The notes beneath the pieces are model-generated. The model was not told where the DNA came from and ran no database searches. It saw only the letters and a program-made list of their open reading frames with translations. A stretch of 64,000 nt of DNA from contig NZ_JAHZUY010000007.1 of the NCBI RefSeq assembly GCF_019458025.1, positions 62,001 through 126,000 of the forward strand, written 5' to 3'. Below, in pieces: positions 52,256 through 62,586 of the stretch (positions within the stretch are counted from its first letter, which is position 1; every line of letters begins with the position of its first letter). The stretch comes from Caldovatus aquaticus (lineage in GTDB: Bacteria; Pseudomonadota; Alphaproteobacteria; Acetobacterales; Acetobacteraceae). The position numbers were made by a program, and so were the translations under genes.

Positions 52256-55200
52256 TCAGACCGGCGCATGGCGGTCGAGCAGCGCGTCCGGCAGCCGCAT
52301 CAGGCGAGCGCCGTAGGTCCAGACCAGGGCGCACTCCACCGACCGGCCCGGGAAGGCCGCGCGCAGCACGGCGCGATAGGCCGCCATCTGGCGCAGGTAG
52401 AGCGCGGGGACATCCTCGATGCGCGCCGGCGGCGGCCGGTTGGTCTTGTAGTCGAGCACCAGCACCCGGCCCGGCGTCACCACCAGCCGGTCCACCTGGC
52501 CGGCGATCAGCCGCCCGCCGACGCGGCCGGCGATCGGCGCCTCGGCCAGGCTGCCGGGGCCGAAGGCGACGGCCATCTCGCTCTGGCGCAGCAGGGCGAG
52601 CACCTCTTCGAGCGTCTCGCGCTGCTCCTCCGCGCTCAGGCCGTGGCCGGGGCGGGCGAGGAACTTGCGCGCGGCGGCCGCCCGCTCGGCCGGCGGGTGG
52701 TCGGGGAGGTGCTGCAGCAGGGCGTGGACGAGCTGGCCGCGGCGGAAGCGCCGGCCGGCGGGGTCGGCCCGGCCGTGCGGGGCGGCGGCCGGCGCCTCGC
52801 GCTCGCCGGGCAGGGCCGAGGGGGCGATCGCCGTCTCGGCCGCCTCGGGCGGCGCCGGCCGGTGGGCCCAGCCGGGCAGCGGCGCCGCCGCCGCGGCCTC
52901 GGCGGCGAGGGGGCGCCGGCGCTCGAAGGGGGGGACCTCCTGCGGGCAGGCGAGACGGAGCAGGGGATCGTCGGCGAAGCGGCAATCGGCGGGGGCGCCG
53001 AAGCGCGCCGGCTCGAAGGGCAGCTCCGCCACGCCGGCGAGCCGGCGGAAGCCGGCGGCGATCAGGTCGTACCAGCAGCCGGCGGGCCGCTTCTTCTTCT
53101 GCCAGCCGCAGACCAGCAGCCGGTCCTCGGCGCGGGTCAGGGCGACGTAGAGCAGCCGGTGCTCCTCCTCGGCGCGCTTGCGCTTCTCCGCTTCGAGCAG
53201 CGCGGCGTAGGCGGGCGCGTGGTGCTCCTTGCGCGGCGCCCAGAGCGGCAGGCCGTCCGCGGTCCAGCGCACGATGGAGTCGTCGCGGCCGGCGGCGACG
53301 GTATCGGGCAGGATGACGACCGGCGCCTCCAGCCCCTTGGCGCCGTGCACGGTCATGATGCGCACGGCGTCGGCGGAGGACTCCGCCTCGCGCTTCACCT
53401 CCGCGCCGCCCTGGCGGAGCCAGTGGGCGAATCCCTGGAGGCTCGGCGGATGGGCGCGCTCGTAGGCGAGGGCGGCGTTGAGGAACTCGTCCACCGGGTC
53501 GGCCGCGTCGGGGCCGAGGCGGGCGAGGAGCTTGGCGCGGCCGCGGTGCTCGCCGAGCACCTCGGCGAACAGGGCATGCGGCGTGATCAGGTCGGCGCGC
53601 GCCATGAGGCGCGCGATCCAGTCCGCGGCCGCGGCGAGGCGCGGCTGCTCCGCCGAGCCGCGATAGGCGCGCAGCGCCTCCCACAGCGAGCCAGGGCGGT
53701 TGTGGGCGAGGGCGAAGAGCTCGTCCTCGGTGAGGCCGACCAGCGGGCTCTTGAGCAGCGCGGCGAGCTGGAGGTCGTCCTCCGGCAGCAGCAGCACGTC
53801 GGCGAGCGCCAGCAGGTCCTGCACGGCGATCTGCTCGACCAGGGCGATGCGGTCGGGACCGCCGACGGGGACGTTGCGCTCCTTCAGCGCGCGCACGAGG
53901 CGCGGGACGAAGCCGCCGGTGCGGCGGCGGACGAGGACGAGGATGTCGCCCGGCCGCATCGGGCGCCCGCGGGCGGGCAGCGGCTCGCCCTCGCGCAGCC
54001 AGGCGGCGATGCGGGCGGCGAGGGCCTCGGCGAGCAGCGCCTCGGGGCCGGCGGCGTGGCGCGGCGGCTCGTCCGGCACCTCCCAGGGCGGGGGGTCCTC
54101 GACCTCGGCGGCCTCCAGCATCGGCCAGAGCTCGACGGCGCCGGCCTGGCCGACGCGGTCGGGGCGGTGGCGCAGGCGCTCGCCCTCGCCGACCACGCCC
54201 GCCCGCGCCTCGCCCTCGGCGAAGACGGCGTCCACCAGCGCGAGCACCGGGGCGGTGGAGCGGAAGGAGACGTTGAGCTGCACCTCGCGCAGCTCCCTGC
54301 CGAGGGCGGCGCAGGCGCGGCCGAAATGCGCGCGCCAGGTGGCGAAGCCGGTCGCGTCGGCGCCCTGGAAGCCGTAGATGGACTGCTTCACGTCGCCGAC
54401 CGCGAAGACGGTGCGCGGGCGGGGCGCCGGCGGATCGGCGGCGTCGCCGTCGCGGCGCCCGGGCGCGCCGGCGAAGGGGCGCGCGCCCTCGCCGGCGAAG
54501 AACTCCTCGGTCAGCGCGGCGGCGATGCCCCACTGCGCCGGGTTGGAGTCCTGCGCCTCGTCCAGCAGCACGTGGTCGAGGCCGCCGTCGAGCTTGAACA
54601 GCACCCAGGCGCTGCCGGGGTCGCGCAGCACCGCCTCGGCGCGGGCGATCAGGTCGTCGTAGTCGAGCAGGCCGCGGTGGCGCTTGCGCGCCTCGTAGCC
54701 CTCGAGGACGGGCTGGGCGAGGCCGAGCAGGGCGGAGGTGGCGGCGAGCAGCCGGCAGGCGCGGCGGCTGGCCTCGACCGCGAGAATGCGCTGCGCCTCG
54801 GCCTGCATCGCGGCGACGATCTCGGCGTGGCGCGCGCCGACCTGCCTCGTGCAGAGCGTCGCGCGCGGCGTCCCGTCCTGGGTGAGGAAGATCGCGCACC
54901 ACTCGTCCCAGCGCGCGGCGCGCTGCTCGCGCGGCAGTTCGAGCCAGGCGAGCATCCGCTCCGCCCGGGCGCGGTCGTTGTCGTTGCGGCTCGCCTGCTT
55001 GAGGCGGGCGGCGGCGAGCAGCCCGGCGTCGTTCGCGTCGCAGGCGGCGGCGATCAGCGCCTTCTCGTCGGCGGCCTCGGCGAGCGCCAGGTGCCGCGCC
55101 AGGGCGGCGCGCAGTCCGGCGAGGCCCTGCGCGCGGGCGAGCGCCGCGGCGAGCCGCCCGCGTTCGCCGGCCAGTGCCGCGACCAGCCTGGAGAAGTCCT

Positions 55201-55765
55201 CCGGCGGCACCAGCTCGGCCAGCGCCTGCAGCGCCTCCGCATGGTGGCCGGGCGCGCCGAGCACCGCCTCGCGCGCCTCGGCGAGCAGGGCGCGGGAGTC
55301 CGCCTCCTCGGCCACGCCGAATTGCGGCGGCAGGCCGGCCTCCAGCGGGAAGGCGCGCAGCAGCGACTGGCAGAAGGCGTGGATGGTCGAGATGCGCATC
55401 CCGCCCGGCAGCTCCAGCACCCGCGCGAACAGCTCGCGCGCATGGCGCAGGCGGCGGGCGTCGGGCGCGGCGCCGGTCAGCGCCGCGAGGTGGCGGGCGA
55501 GCGTCCCGTCGTCGGCGACCGCCCACTCGCCGAGCCGCTTGGCGAGGCGCGTCGCCATCTCCGCCGCCGCCGCCTTGGTGAAGGTGAGGCAGAGGATGCG
55601 GTTCGGCGGCTGGTCCTGCTCGAGCAGCAGGCGCAGCACGCGGTCGGTCAGCACCTTGGTCTTGCCCGAGCCGGCGGAGGCGCCGACCCAGGCGGAGACG
55701 GCGGGATCGGAGGCGAGGGCCTGGGCGATCTCCGCCTGCTGGCGGGGGCTGATGTCGGCGGTCAT
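52256..55765 (-). CDS. addA: Double-strand break repair helicase AddA (RecB-like)
   Basis: An 1169-residue UvrD-type helicase-nuclease. Motif I is [15 protein letters not shown] (residues 28-42), then LDEAQDSNP for motif II, and [16 protein letters not shown] for motif [16 protein letters not shown]-type motif V appears as [20 protein letters not shown]. The C-terminal RecB-like nuclease is [19 protein letters not shown], with catalytic Asp and Lys. Together with AddB it resects breaks for recombination. It starts in an ATGA overlap with addB. Confidence 0.96.
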   Translation of the reverse strand: MTADISPRQQAEIAQALASDPAVSAWVGASAGSGKTKVLTDRVLRLLLEQDQPPNRILCLTFTKAAAAEMATRLAKRLGEWAVADDGTLARHLAALTGAAPDARRLRHARELFARVLELPGGMRISTIHAFCQSLLRAFPLEAGLPPQFGVAEEADSRALLAEAREAVLGAPGHHAEALQALAELVPPEDFSRLVAALAGERGRLAAALARAQGLAGLRAALARHLALAEAADEKALIAAACDANDAGLLAAARLKQASRNDNDRARAERMLAWLELPREQRAARWDEWCAIFLTQDGTPRATLCTRQVGARHAEIVAAMQAEAQRILAVEASRRACRLLAATSALLGLAQPVLEGYEARKRHRGLLDYDDLIARAEAVLRDPGSAWVLFKLDGGLDHVLLDEAQDSNPAQWGIAAALTEEFFAGEGARPFAGAPGRRDGDAADPPAPRPRTVFAVGDVKQSIYGFQGADATGFATWRAHFGRACAALGRELREVQLNVSFRSTAPVLALVDAVFAEGEARAGVVGEGERLRHRPDRVGQAGAVELWPMLEAAEVEDPPPWEVPDEPPRHAAGPEALLAEALAARIAAWLREGEPLPARGRPMRPGDILVLVRRRTGGFVPRLVRALKERNVPVGGPDRIALVEQIAVQDLLALADVLLLPEDDLQLAALLKSPLVGLTEDELFALAHNRPGSLWEALRAYRGSAEQPRLAAAADWIARLMARADLITPHALFAEVLGEHRGRAKLLARLGPDAADPVDEFLNAALAYERAHPPSLQGFAHWLRQGGAEVKREAESSADAVRIMTVHGAKGLEAPVVILPDTVAAGRDDSIVRWTADGLPLWAPRKEHHAPAYAALLEAEKRKRAEEEHRLLYVALTRAEDRLLVCGWQKKKRPAGCWYDLIAAGFRRLAGVAELPFEPARFGAPADCRFADDPLLRLACPQEVPPFERRRPLAAEAAAAAPLPGWAHRPAPPEAAETAIAPSALPGEREAPAAAPHGRADPAGRRFRRGQLVHALLQHLPDHPPAERAAAARKFLARPGHGLSAEEQRETLEEVLALLRQSEMAVAFGPGSLAEAPIAGRVGGRLIAGQVDRLVVTPGRVLVLDYKTNRPPPARIEDVPALYLRQMAAYRAVLRAAFPGRSVECALVWTYGARLMRLPDALLDRHAPV

Positions 55766-58700
55766 GGCGCGCCGCCGCTTCCCTCGGCGCCCGCGTCCTC
55801 GGCGCCGGCCCATTCGGCGACGCGGGCGAGGTGGTCGTAGTCGCCGGAGCGCGACGGGCGCCCGGGATGCGGGTGCGAGGGAAAGGCGGTGTCCCCGCGC
55901 AGCAGGAAGCGCTCGGCGAGGGCGGCGGCGGCGGCGAGGCTGCGCTCGGCGAGTTCCTCCACCTCTGCCGCGCCGGCGCGCACGCCCTGCACCTCGCCGG
56001 CATCCGGCCCGCCGGAGACGCGCCAGTATTCGAGCCGCTCCACCGGCCGCGGCGGCAGGCCGCGGAAGGCGCCCCGCAGCGCCATCGCCGCCTCGAGCGG
56101 GAGCTGCGGCTGCGAGCCGTCCTCGACGGCGGCGGCCTTCGGCAGCTTGCCGGTCTTGTAGTCCACGACGACGAGGCGGCCGTCGGCCTGCTCGTCAATG
56201 CGGTCGGCGCGGGCGATCAGGGTCACCGCGCGGTCGCCGCGGCGGGCGAGGATGATGCGCCCCTCGGCCTCGACCAGGCTGCGGCGGATGGCGTTGGCGG
56301 CGCGGCGCGGCGCCTCCTGCGCCACCACGAAGTCGCCGATGCGGGCGAGGCGCGGGCGCCAGAAGGCGGCGAGGGAGGGCGGCGCGCCGGCCTGCGCCAG
56401 CGCCGCCTCCGCTGCCTCCGCGAACCACTGCCGCGCGGTCGCCTCGCCGGGCCAGGCGCGGGCGTCGTCGAGACGATGGATGAAGTGCGCCAGCGCGGCG
56501 TGGACCAGCGTGCCGTACTCGGCGCGCCCGACGTCGGCCTCCAGCGCGTCGAGCGGGAACAGCTTCAGCACGCGCCTGGCGTAGATCGCGTAGGGGTCGG
56601 CGAGCAGCGTCGCGACGTCCGACAGCGGGAGCTCCGTCGGCCGCGCGGCGAGCGGCGGCCTCGGCGCCGGCCGCTCGCAGGGCGCGACCCGCGCCGGCTG
56701 GTCGAGCTGCGCCGCCCAGGCGGCGGCCGGCGAGGCGGGGAGCGCAAGCCCGCCCTGGCCGGCGAGGAAGGTCTCGATGCGGGTGAGCCAGCGCGCCGGC
56801 ACGGTCGGGCTGCCGCCGCGCTTGGCGGCGCGGGTCAGCACGGCGGTCGGCGCGGCGCAGGCGGTGAGGAGGAAGTCGGCGCAGACGCGGCCGATGCGGG
56901 CCTCCGGCTCCGGCAGGCCGAACGCCTTGCGCATCGGCCGGCTCATCCAGGGGCCGGGGTCGGTGGCGAGCGGCCAGACGCTCTCGTCGAGCGCGCCGAG
57001 CACGACGCGGTCGAAGGAGAGGAGGCGGGCCTCGAGCAGGCCGAGGATCTCGACGCGCGGATGCGGGCCGCCGTCGCGCCCCTTGCTGGCGCGCACGGAC
57101 CGCGCGGCGACGCCGGCGAGCGCGGCGTCGAAGAGGGCGGGATAGGCGGAGGGCGCGATCGGCGGCAGCTCGGCGAAGGCCGGGGCGAGGGCGGCGAGGT
57201 GGCAGGCGAGCGGCTCGCCCTCCTCGCCGGCGTAGAGGCGCAGGCCGCCCGGTTCGGTCTCGGTCGCCGCCAGCGCCTCGGCGGCGGCGAGGTGGGCGGC
57301 GAGGAGGTCGCCGGGCGGGCGCGCCGGCGCGTCCTCGAGCGCGGTGAAGCCGCCGAGGGCGCGGGCGAGGGCCTCGAGCAGGGCGTTGGCCTGGGCCAGG
57401 GCCTCGGCGTCGCGCTCGCCGCGGAGGACGGCGGAGGTGGCGTCGCGCAGGCCCTCGACCCCCGGCGCCGGGCGCGGGCCGCGCAGGACGCGGCGCTCCA
57501 GGAGCCGCGCCGCGGCGAGCCAGGCGCCGCGCTCCATCCCGCCGGCGCAGAGCGGATGCTTGAGCACGGAGAGCAGCGGCACCGGCGCGAAGCGCTCCGC
57601 GACCATGCGCGCGACCAGGCGGAGGAAGGCGCCGGCGGGGGTCTCGGCCAGCGGCTCGCCGGCGGAATCGTCGGCGACGATGCCGTGGCGGGCGAGCTCG
57701 GCGGAGACGCGGCGGGCGAGGTCGCGGTCCGGCGTGACCAGGGCGGCGCGGGCGCGGGGGTCCTCCAGCGCCTCGCGCAGCAGCAGGGCGATCGCCACCG
57801 CCTCCTGCTGCGCGTCCGGGGCGGCGAGCAGCGAGAGGCCGTCGAGACCGGGGCGCCAGTGCTCCGGCTCGCGCCTGGTCCAGGCGCTCATGCCCTCGGG
57901 CGGGCGCAGCGCCATGCCGAGCAGTTCCGGGCGCCGCTCGGGCGCGGCGCGGCGGGTGACGCGTTCGCAGCCGGGCCAGGTGCGGATGCGGTCCTGCTCC
58001 GCGCCGATCGCCTCGAGCAGCCGCGCCTGGGAACAGAAGGGGTGGGTGGGAGCGTTCTTGATCGCGTCCCACACCTCGCCCCGGGTGCGCCGGTCCACGC
58101 CGTGCAGCACCACCGCGCCGCGCGGCAGCTGCGCCACCACCTCGAGCAGCGCCGCCGCCGCAGGGATGGTGCCGCCGACGCCGATGCCGGCGGCGATGAC
58201 CCAGTGCTCCGGCGGGTCGCGCTCCCACGCCTCGGCCTGGGCCTGCAGCGCCTTGACGCGGCGGACGCCGACATCGAGCAGGCCCTGCTCGCGCAGCCAG
58301 CCGTTCCACTGCGCGACGACGCCGCGCAGGAAGGTCAGGGTGATCTGCCAGTGGCGCGCATGCTCCTCCGGCACGAGCCTGGCGAGCCGGTCGAGCCAGC
58401 GGTCGGCGAACAGCTCCGGCGAGACGGTGGCGAGCATGCCGAGGTCGCGCTCCTCCAGCGCGATCTCGTCGAGCAGGGTGGCGAGCGCGCCGGCGAGGCC
58501 CCAGGCCTGTTCCGGCGTCGCCGGGCCGCCGTGGCGCTGCGGCAGGCGCATCACGAATCCGGTCAGCACCGACTGGCGCCGCAGCGGCTCCACCGCCGGC
58601 GGCAGGTCGAGCAGGACGGGGAGCGCCAGCTCGTCCGCGTCCTCCGTGGAGAGGCCGGCGAGGGCGCGCATGCGCGGCAGCAGCATCGCCCGGTCCGCAT

Positions 58701-58938
58701 CCTCCGGCCGGCCGGGGCCGCCCGCGCCGCGCGCGGGCTGCGTCACGGCGAGGCGCAGGAACGCCTCGCGCAGGGCGCGGGCGGAGCGGCGGGTGGGGAG
58801 CAGGATGGTGGCGCGCGCCAGCGCCCCCGGCTCCTCGTCCTCGTGCAGCCGCAGCACGCCCGCGGCGAGGCAGTCGAGAAAGGGGAGATGCGCCGGGATG
58901 TCGTAGAGGCGCATCGTCGCGTCCGCGCGCGGCGCCAT
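55762..58938 (-). CDS. addB: Double-strand break repair protein AddB, no Fe-S cysteines
   Basis: A 1058-residue partner of AddA with an inactivated helicase fold ([20 protein letters not shown]) and a C-terminal nuclease: [20 protein letters not shown] with [13 protein letters not shown]. The Fe-S cysteines that close the nuclease in Bacillus AddB are absent; the C-terminal 330 residues contain no cysteine. This fits the alphaproteobacterial AddB type. The ATG at 58938 is in frame and coupled to the murU stop. Confidence 0.93.
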   Translation of the reverse strand: MAPRADATMRLYDIPAHLPFLDCLAAGVLRLHEDEEPGALARATILLPTRRSARALREAFLRLAVTQPARGAGGPGRPEDADRAMLLPRMRALAGLSTEDADELALPVLLDLPPAVEPLRRQSVLTGFVMRLPQRHGGPATPEQAWGLAGALATLLDEIALEERDLGMLATVSPELFADRWLDRLARLVPEEHARHWQITLTFLRGVVAQWNGWLREQGLLDVGVRRVKALQAQAEAWERDPPEHWVIAAGIGVGGTIPAAAALLEVVAQLPRGAVVLHGVDRRTRGEVWDAIKNAPTHPFCSQARLLEAIGAEQDRIRTWPGCERVTRRAAPERRPELLGMALRPPEGMSAWTRREPEHWRPGLDGLSLLAAPDAQQEAVAIALLLREALEDPRARAALVTPDRDLARRVSAELARHGIVADDSAGEPLAETPAGAFLRLVARMVAERFAPVPLLSVLKHPLCAGGMERGAWLAAARLLERRVLRGPRPAPGVEGLRDATSAVLRGERDAEALAQANALLEALARALGGFTALEDAPARPPGDLLAAHLAAAEALAATETEPGGLRLYAGEEGEPLACHLAALAPAFAELPPIAPSAYPALFDAALAGVAARSVRASKGRDGGPHPRVEILGLLEARLLSFDRVVLGALDESVWPLATDPGPWMSRPMRKAFGLPEPEARIGRVCADFLLTACAAPTAVLTRAAKRGGSPTVPARWLTRIETFLAGQGGLALPASPAAAWAAQLDQPARVAPCERPAPRPPLAARPTELPLSDVATLLADPYAIYARRVLKLFPLDALEADVGRAEYGTLVHAALAHFIHRLDDARAWPGEATARQWFAEAAEAALAQAGAPPSLAAFWRPRLARIGDFVVAQEAPRRAANAIRRSLVEAEGRIILARRGDRAVTLIARADRIDEQADGRLVVVDYKTGKLPKAAAVEDGSQPQLPLEAAMALRGAFRGLPPRPVERLEYWRVSGGPDAGEVQGVRAGAAEVEELAERSLAAAAALAERFLLRGDTAFPSHPHPGRPSRSGDYDHLARVAEWAGAEDAGAEGSGGAP

Positions 58939-59672
58939 CAGAACGCCTTCCGCTCGAAGCCGGTGCGCAGCGCCTCCTCTGCCTGCGCGAGGTCGCGCGG
59001 GCGGGAGAGGTGGAACCACACGCCGTCGTGCACCAGGCCGTACAGCCGGCCGGCGGCGAGCGCCTTGTCGTAGACGAGGTTCAGGCTGAAGGGCTCGTCC
59101 GCCGGCGTGTTCCGGAACAGGCCGGGCGAGAGGATCTGCACGCCGCCGAAGAGATAGGGCGCGACTTCGCGCTCGCGCGGCCGGCGCAGCTTGCCGAAGG
59201 GATCCATCAGGAAGTCGCCCCGGCCGACCTCGCCCTCGACCTGGGTCGTGCGCACCAGGAGCAGCAGCGCGTCCATCGCCGCCGGGTCGAAGGCGGCGGC
59301 GAGGCGCCGCAGCGCCGACGTCGGCCCGTCGAGCCAGAAGGCGTCGCCGTTGACCACGGCGAAGGGCCCGCCGCCGAGATGCGGCAGGGCGCGCCGCACC
59401 CCGCCGCCGGTCTCGAGCGGCCGCTCGTCCTCGCGCTGGAGCAGGATGCAGGGATCGCCGCGGGCGGCGAGGGCGGCGGCGATCTGGTCGGCGAACCAGT
59501 GGGCGTTAACGACGACGCGCTCCACCCCGGCCGCCTCCAGCCGGTCGAGCGCGTGGTCGAGCAGGCTGCGGCCGCCGAGCGGCAGCAGCGGCTTGGGTCG
59601 CCCCTCGGTCAGCGGGCGCATCCGCGTCCCGAGGCCGGCGGCGAGCACCATCCCGTGCGTCAGCGCGATCAC
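58938..59672 (-). CDS. murU: N-acetylmuramate alpha-1-phosphate uridylyltransferase (MurU-like nucleotidyltransferase)
   Basis: A 244-residue nucleotidyltransferase making UDP-MurNAc from MurNAc-1-phosphate in cell-wall recycling. MVLAAGLGTRMRPLTEGRPK is the nucleotide loop, and EGRPKPLLPLGG and VVNGDAFW supply the sugar-phosphate and metal residues. The GTG start (59672) overlaps the amgK stop; an internal ATG at 59651 begins MVLAAG. The next gene upstream, amgK, makes its substrate. Confidence 0.92.
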   Translation of the reverse strand: MIALTHGMVLAAGLGTRMRPLTEGRPKPLLPLGGRSLLDHALDRLEAAGVERVVVNAHWFADQIAAALAARGDPCILLQREDERPLETGGGVRRALPHLGGGPFAVVNGDAFWLDGPTSALRRLAAAFDPAAMDALLLLVRTTQVEGEVGRGDFLMDPFGKLRRPREREVAPYLFGGVQILSPGLFRNTPADEPFSLNLVYDKALAAGRLYGLVHDGVWFHLSRPRDLAQAEEALRTGFERKAF

Positions 59673-60676
59673 GCGGCGGCCTCCAGGCAGGCGGGGTTGC
59701 CGCGCAGCGCCGGCGGCACATGCGCCTCGAGGAAGGCGGCGAGCGGCGCCGTCGCCGGATGCCGCAGCGCGCGCTCGAGCAGCGCCCAGGTGCGCGGTGC
59801 ATGGACCAGGTAGCGCGGCTTCGCGTCGCGCCGCGCGAGCCGCACCCAGAGCGCGGCGACGCGCAGGTGCCGCTGCGCGGCGCAGGCGGCCATGGCGGCC
59901 TCGAACGCCTCGCTGTCCAGCGCCGGCCCGCGCAGGGCGAGGTAGCGCGCGACCGCCGCCTGCCGCGCCGCCTCCGGCACGTCGCGCCGCGCGTCCTCGA
60001 CCAGCGAGACGAGATCGTAGGCGGGATGCCCGCGCGCCGCGTCCTGGAAGTCGAGGATGCCGGTGCGGCGCGGGCCGTCGCGGTCGGGCAGGCGCATCAG
60101 GTTGGCGGCGAAGAAGTCGCGGTGGACGAAGCCGCCGGCGCCGTCGAAGGGCGCGAGCATGGCGCGCAGCGCGGCGTCGAAGGCGGCGCGCACCTCCGCC
60201 GCGGGCGGCGCGCCGAAGACGGCGGGCCACCACCAGTCGAGGAAGGTGGCGGCGGCGAGGCGGGCCATGCCCGCCGCATCCCACGCCGGCAGGTCCGGCG
60301 GGGGCGGCGCCGCGTGCAGGGCGGCGAGCGCCTCCGCGGCCTCGGTGTAGAGCGCGACCGGATCGGCGGCGCCGGCATCGAGCAGCGCCGCGTGGGTGGC
60401 GTCGCCGAAATCCTCGAGCAGGAGGAAGCCCACCGCCTCGTCCGCCGCGATCACCGCCGGCGCGGAGAGGCCGAGGCCGGCGATATGGCGGCCGACGCTG
60501 AGGAACGGCCTGACGTCCTCGGGCGGCGGCGCGTCCATCAGCAGCGCCGGCACCGGGCCGCCGCGCAGGCGGACATAGCGCCGGAAGCTGGCATCGGCGG
60601 GCAGGGGCTCGCGCCGCGCCGCGCCGAAGCCGTGCGCGGCGAGGAAGGCGGCGGCGGCGTCCTCCCGCCCGCTCAT
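59669..60676 (-). CDS. amgK: N-acetylmuramate/N-acetylglucosamine kinase AmgK
   Basis: A 335-residue aminoglycoside-phosphotransferase-fold sugar kinase. ADASFRRYVRLRGG and LLLEDFGDATHA are N-lobe features; GGFVHRDFFAANLMRL (catalytic Asp) and RTGILDFQDAARGHPAYDL (metal Asp) form the active site. It phosphorylates MurNAc or GlcNAc at C1 in peptidoglycan recycling. It is coupled by overlaps to both tsaE and murU. Confidence 0.93.
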   Translation of the reverse strand: MSGREDAAAAFLAAHGFGAARREPLPADASFRRYVRLRGGPVPALLMDAPPPEDVRPFLSVGRHIAGLGLSAPAVIAADEAVGFLLLEDFGDATHAALLDAGAADPVALYTEAAEALAALHAAPPPPDLPAWDAAGMARLAAATFLDWWWPAVFGAPPAAEVRAAFDAALRAMLAPFDGAGGFVHRDFFAANLMRLPDRDGPRRTGILDFQDAARGHPAYDLVSLVEDARRDVPEAARQAAVARYLALRGPALDSEAFEAAMAACAAQRHLRVAALWVRLARRDAKPRYLVHAPRTWALLERALRHPATAPLAAFLEAHVPPALRGNPACLEAAA

Positions 60677-61143
60677 GACGCAAGCACCCGCCGCAGCCGC
60701 TCCGCCGGCCAGCCGGAGAGGGTCGCCACGCGCTCCTCCTCGCCCGCGCCCGGGGCGAGGGCGACGCGCAGCGCGCCCTCCGGCGCGAGCGGGCCGAGCC
60801 GGTCCGGCCATTCGACCAGCACGATCCCCTGCCGCGCCTCCTCCCAGCCGAGCTCGGCCAGCTCCTCCGGCCCGCGCAGGCGGTAGAGGTCGAAATGCCA
60901 GATGGTCCCGGCCCCTTGCGGAAGGTCGTAGTGCTGCACCAGGGTGAAGCTCGGGCTCGGGACCTCGAGCGCCGGATCGCCGGTGGCGGCGCGCAGCAGG
61001 GCGCGGGCGAACTCGCTCTTGCCGGCGCCGAGGGGGCCCTCCAGCAGTACCGCATCGCCCGGGCGCAGCGCCGGTGCGAGCCGCGCCGCCAGCGCGCGGG
61101 TCGCCGCCAGGTCGGAAAGATGCACCGTGAACCGGTCTCCCAT
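60673..61143 (-). CDS. tsaE: tRNA threonylcarbamoyladenosine biosynthesis ATPase TsaE
   Basis: A 156-residue P-loop ATPase of the t6A complex (TsaB/TsaD/TsaE). LLEGPLGAGKSEFARALLRA is Walker A; SPSFTLVQHY and FDLYRLRGPEELAELGW follow, and VLVEWPDRLG is Walker B-like. The ATG at 61143 gives a normal length; an earlier start at 61188 would add 15 residues. It leads the overlapping chain tsaE-amgK-murU-addB-addA. Confidence 0.93.
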   Translation of the reverse strand: MGDRFTVHLSDLAATRALAARLAPALRPGDAVLLEGPLGAGKSEFARALLRAATGDPALEVPSPSFTLVQHYDLPQGAGTIWHFDLYRLRGPEELAELGWEEARQGIVLVEWPDRLGPLAPEGALRVALAPGAGEEERVATLSGWPAERLRRVLAS

Positions 61144-61293
61144 CGCTCGCGTCACCCGGGCGGGTCCCTTCGCAACCAGAGCGCGCATCCCGGTCCGGAG
61201 ATCGGACCCGCCGGTTGCCGACTCGGCGGCGGCGCGGTCCCGTCCGGAGTGTGCCTTCCGCCCGGGCCGTTCCTCAAGGCATGCGTTCCGGCT

Positions 61294-61321
61294 TTGATCC
61301 CCCTTGCGGGTCGTCTATCAG
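61294..61321 (+). promoter_or_regulatory. Possible sigma-70 promoter of the ferredoxin-NADP reductase gene
   Basis: -35 TTGATC (61294-61299), 16-base spacer, -10 TATCAG (61316-61321); four of six bases match at each element. It lies 25 bases before the ATG region in the divergent gap with tsaE. Confidence 0.42.
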
Positions 61322-61346
61322 GCCGGGCGGAAAAAGGGGAGTGACC

Positions 61347-62408
61347 ATGCCCGCAACGGTCGAGACCGATGTCGCCATCATCGGCGCCGGGCCGGTCGGC
61401 CTGTTCGCCGTCTTCGAATGCGGCATGCTGCGCATGCGCTGCGCCGTGGTGGACGCGCTCGACGCGATCGGCGGGCAGTGCACCGCGCTCTACCCGGAGA
61501 AGCCGATCTTCGACATCCCGGCGCACCCGCAGATCGGCGCCGCGGAGCTGATCGAGCGGCTGGAGCGCCAGGCCGCCCCCTTCACGCCGATCTACCTGCT
61601 CGGGCGGCGCGTGGAGAGCCTGCGCGCGGAGGGCGGCGGCTTCGTGCTCGGCACCACGGCGGGCGACGCGATCCGCTGCAAGGCGGTGGTGATCGCGGCC
61701 GGCGCCGGCGCCTTCGGGCCGAACCGGCCGCCGCTCGCCGGGCTCGAGGAGTTCGAGGCGAGCGGCGCGGTGCGCTACCTGGTCACGCGGCGCGAGGACT
61801 TCCGCGGCAAGCGCGTGGTGATCGCGGGCGGCGGCGATTCGGCGGTGGACTGGGCGCTGTCGCTCAAGCAGGTCGCGGCGCGGGTGACGGTGGTGCACCG
61901 CCGGCCCAAGTTCCGCGCCGCGCCGGAGAGCGCGGCGCAGCTCGAGGCGGCGGCGGCGCGGGGCGAGCTCGATCTCGCCATTCCCTACCAGCTGCAGGCG
62001 CTGGAAGGCGAGAGGGGACGGCTTTCCTTCGTTGTGCTGGCGACGCTGAAGGGCGAGACGAAGCGGGTGGAGGCCGATCACCTTCTGGCCTTCTTCGGCC
62101 TCTCCATGGACCTCGGGCCGATCGCCCGCTGGGGCCTCGCGCTCGAGCGCCATCACGTCCGGGTGGACCCGGCGACCTGCGAGACGAGCCTGCCGGGCGT
62201 GTACGCGATCGGCGACGTCGCGACCTATCCGGGCAAGCTCAAGCTGATCCTGCAGGGCTTCTCCGAGGCGGCGATGGCCGCGCACGCCATGTACCCCCGG
62301 GTCTTCCCGGGCCAGGCGCTGCACTTCGAGTACTCGACGTCGAAGGGCGTGCCCCTGGCGAGCGCGCCGGGCGGGCAGGCAGGCATGGCGGCGCCGGCAG
62401 GGAATTAG
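61347..62408 (+). CDS. Thioredoxin-reductase-like ferredoxin-NADP+ reductase
   Basis: A 353-residue two-dinucleotide-domain flavoprotein. FAD site AIIGAGPVGLFAVFECGMLR; GGQCTALYPEKPIFDIPAHP replaces the TrxR redox site and has no CxxC, which is the mark of the YumC/TrxR-like ferredoxin reductases. The NADPH site is VVIAGGGDSAVDWALSL and the C-terminal GVYAIGDVATYPGKLKLILQ closes FAD. It balances NADPH and reduced ferredoxin/flavodoxin. AAGGGGA precedes the ATG; a GTG two codons earlier is possible. Confidence 0.94.
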   Translation: MPATVETDVAIIGAGPVGLFAVFECGMLRMRCAVVDALDAIGGQCTALYPEKPIFDIPAHPQIGAAELIERLERQAAPFTPIYLLGRRVESLRAEGGGFVLGTTAGDAIRCKAVVIAAGAGAFGPNRPPLAGLEEFEASGAVRYLVTRREDFRGKRVVIAGGGDSAVDWALSLKQVAARVTVVHRRPKFRAAPESAAQLEAAAARGELDLAIPYQLQALEGERGRLSFVVLATLKGETKRVEADHLLAFFGLSMDLGPIARWGLALERHHVRVDPATCETSLPGVYAIGDVATYPGKLKLILQGFSEAAMAAHAMYPRVFPGQALHFEYSTSKGVPLASAPGGQAGMAAPAGN

Positions 62409-62586
62409 GGCCGGGCGCGGACGGGCGACGCGGCCGGGAGCGGGACTCGGCGCTCCGGACGCGCGGTCGCGCGGCGCCCCCGCCCGCCGCTCTTCGCCGC
62501 TTCGCGAGAACGGCCCAGGGGCGGGCCCCGCCGCATCCGGAACCGGGGGCGGCGGGAGGGGCCGGGCGCCGCGCCCGCGGGGACGC

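Noticed and set aside
55831-59073. A plus-strand ORF of about 1080 codons across addB
   Set aside because: Antisense shadow; AddB motifs are on the minus strand.
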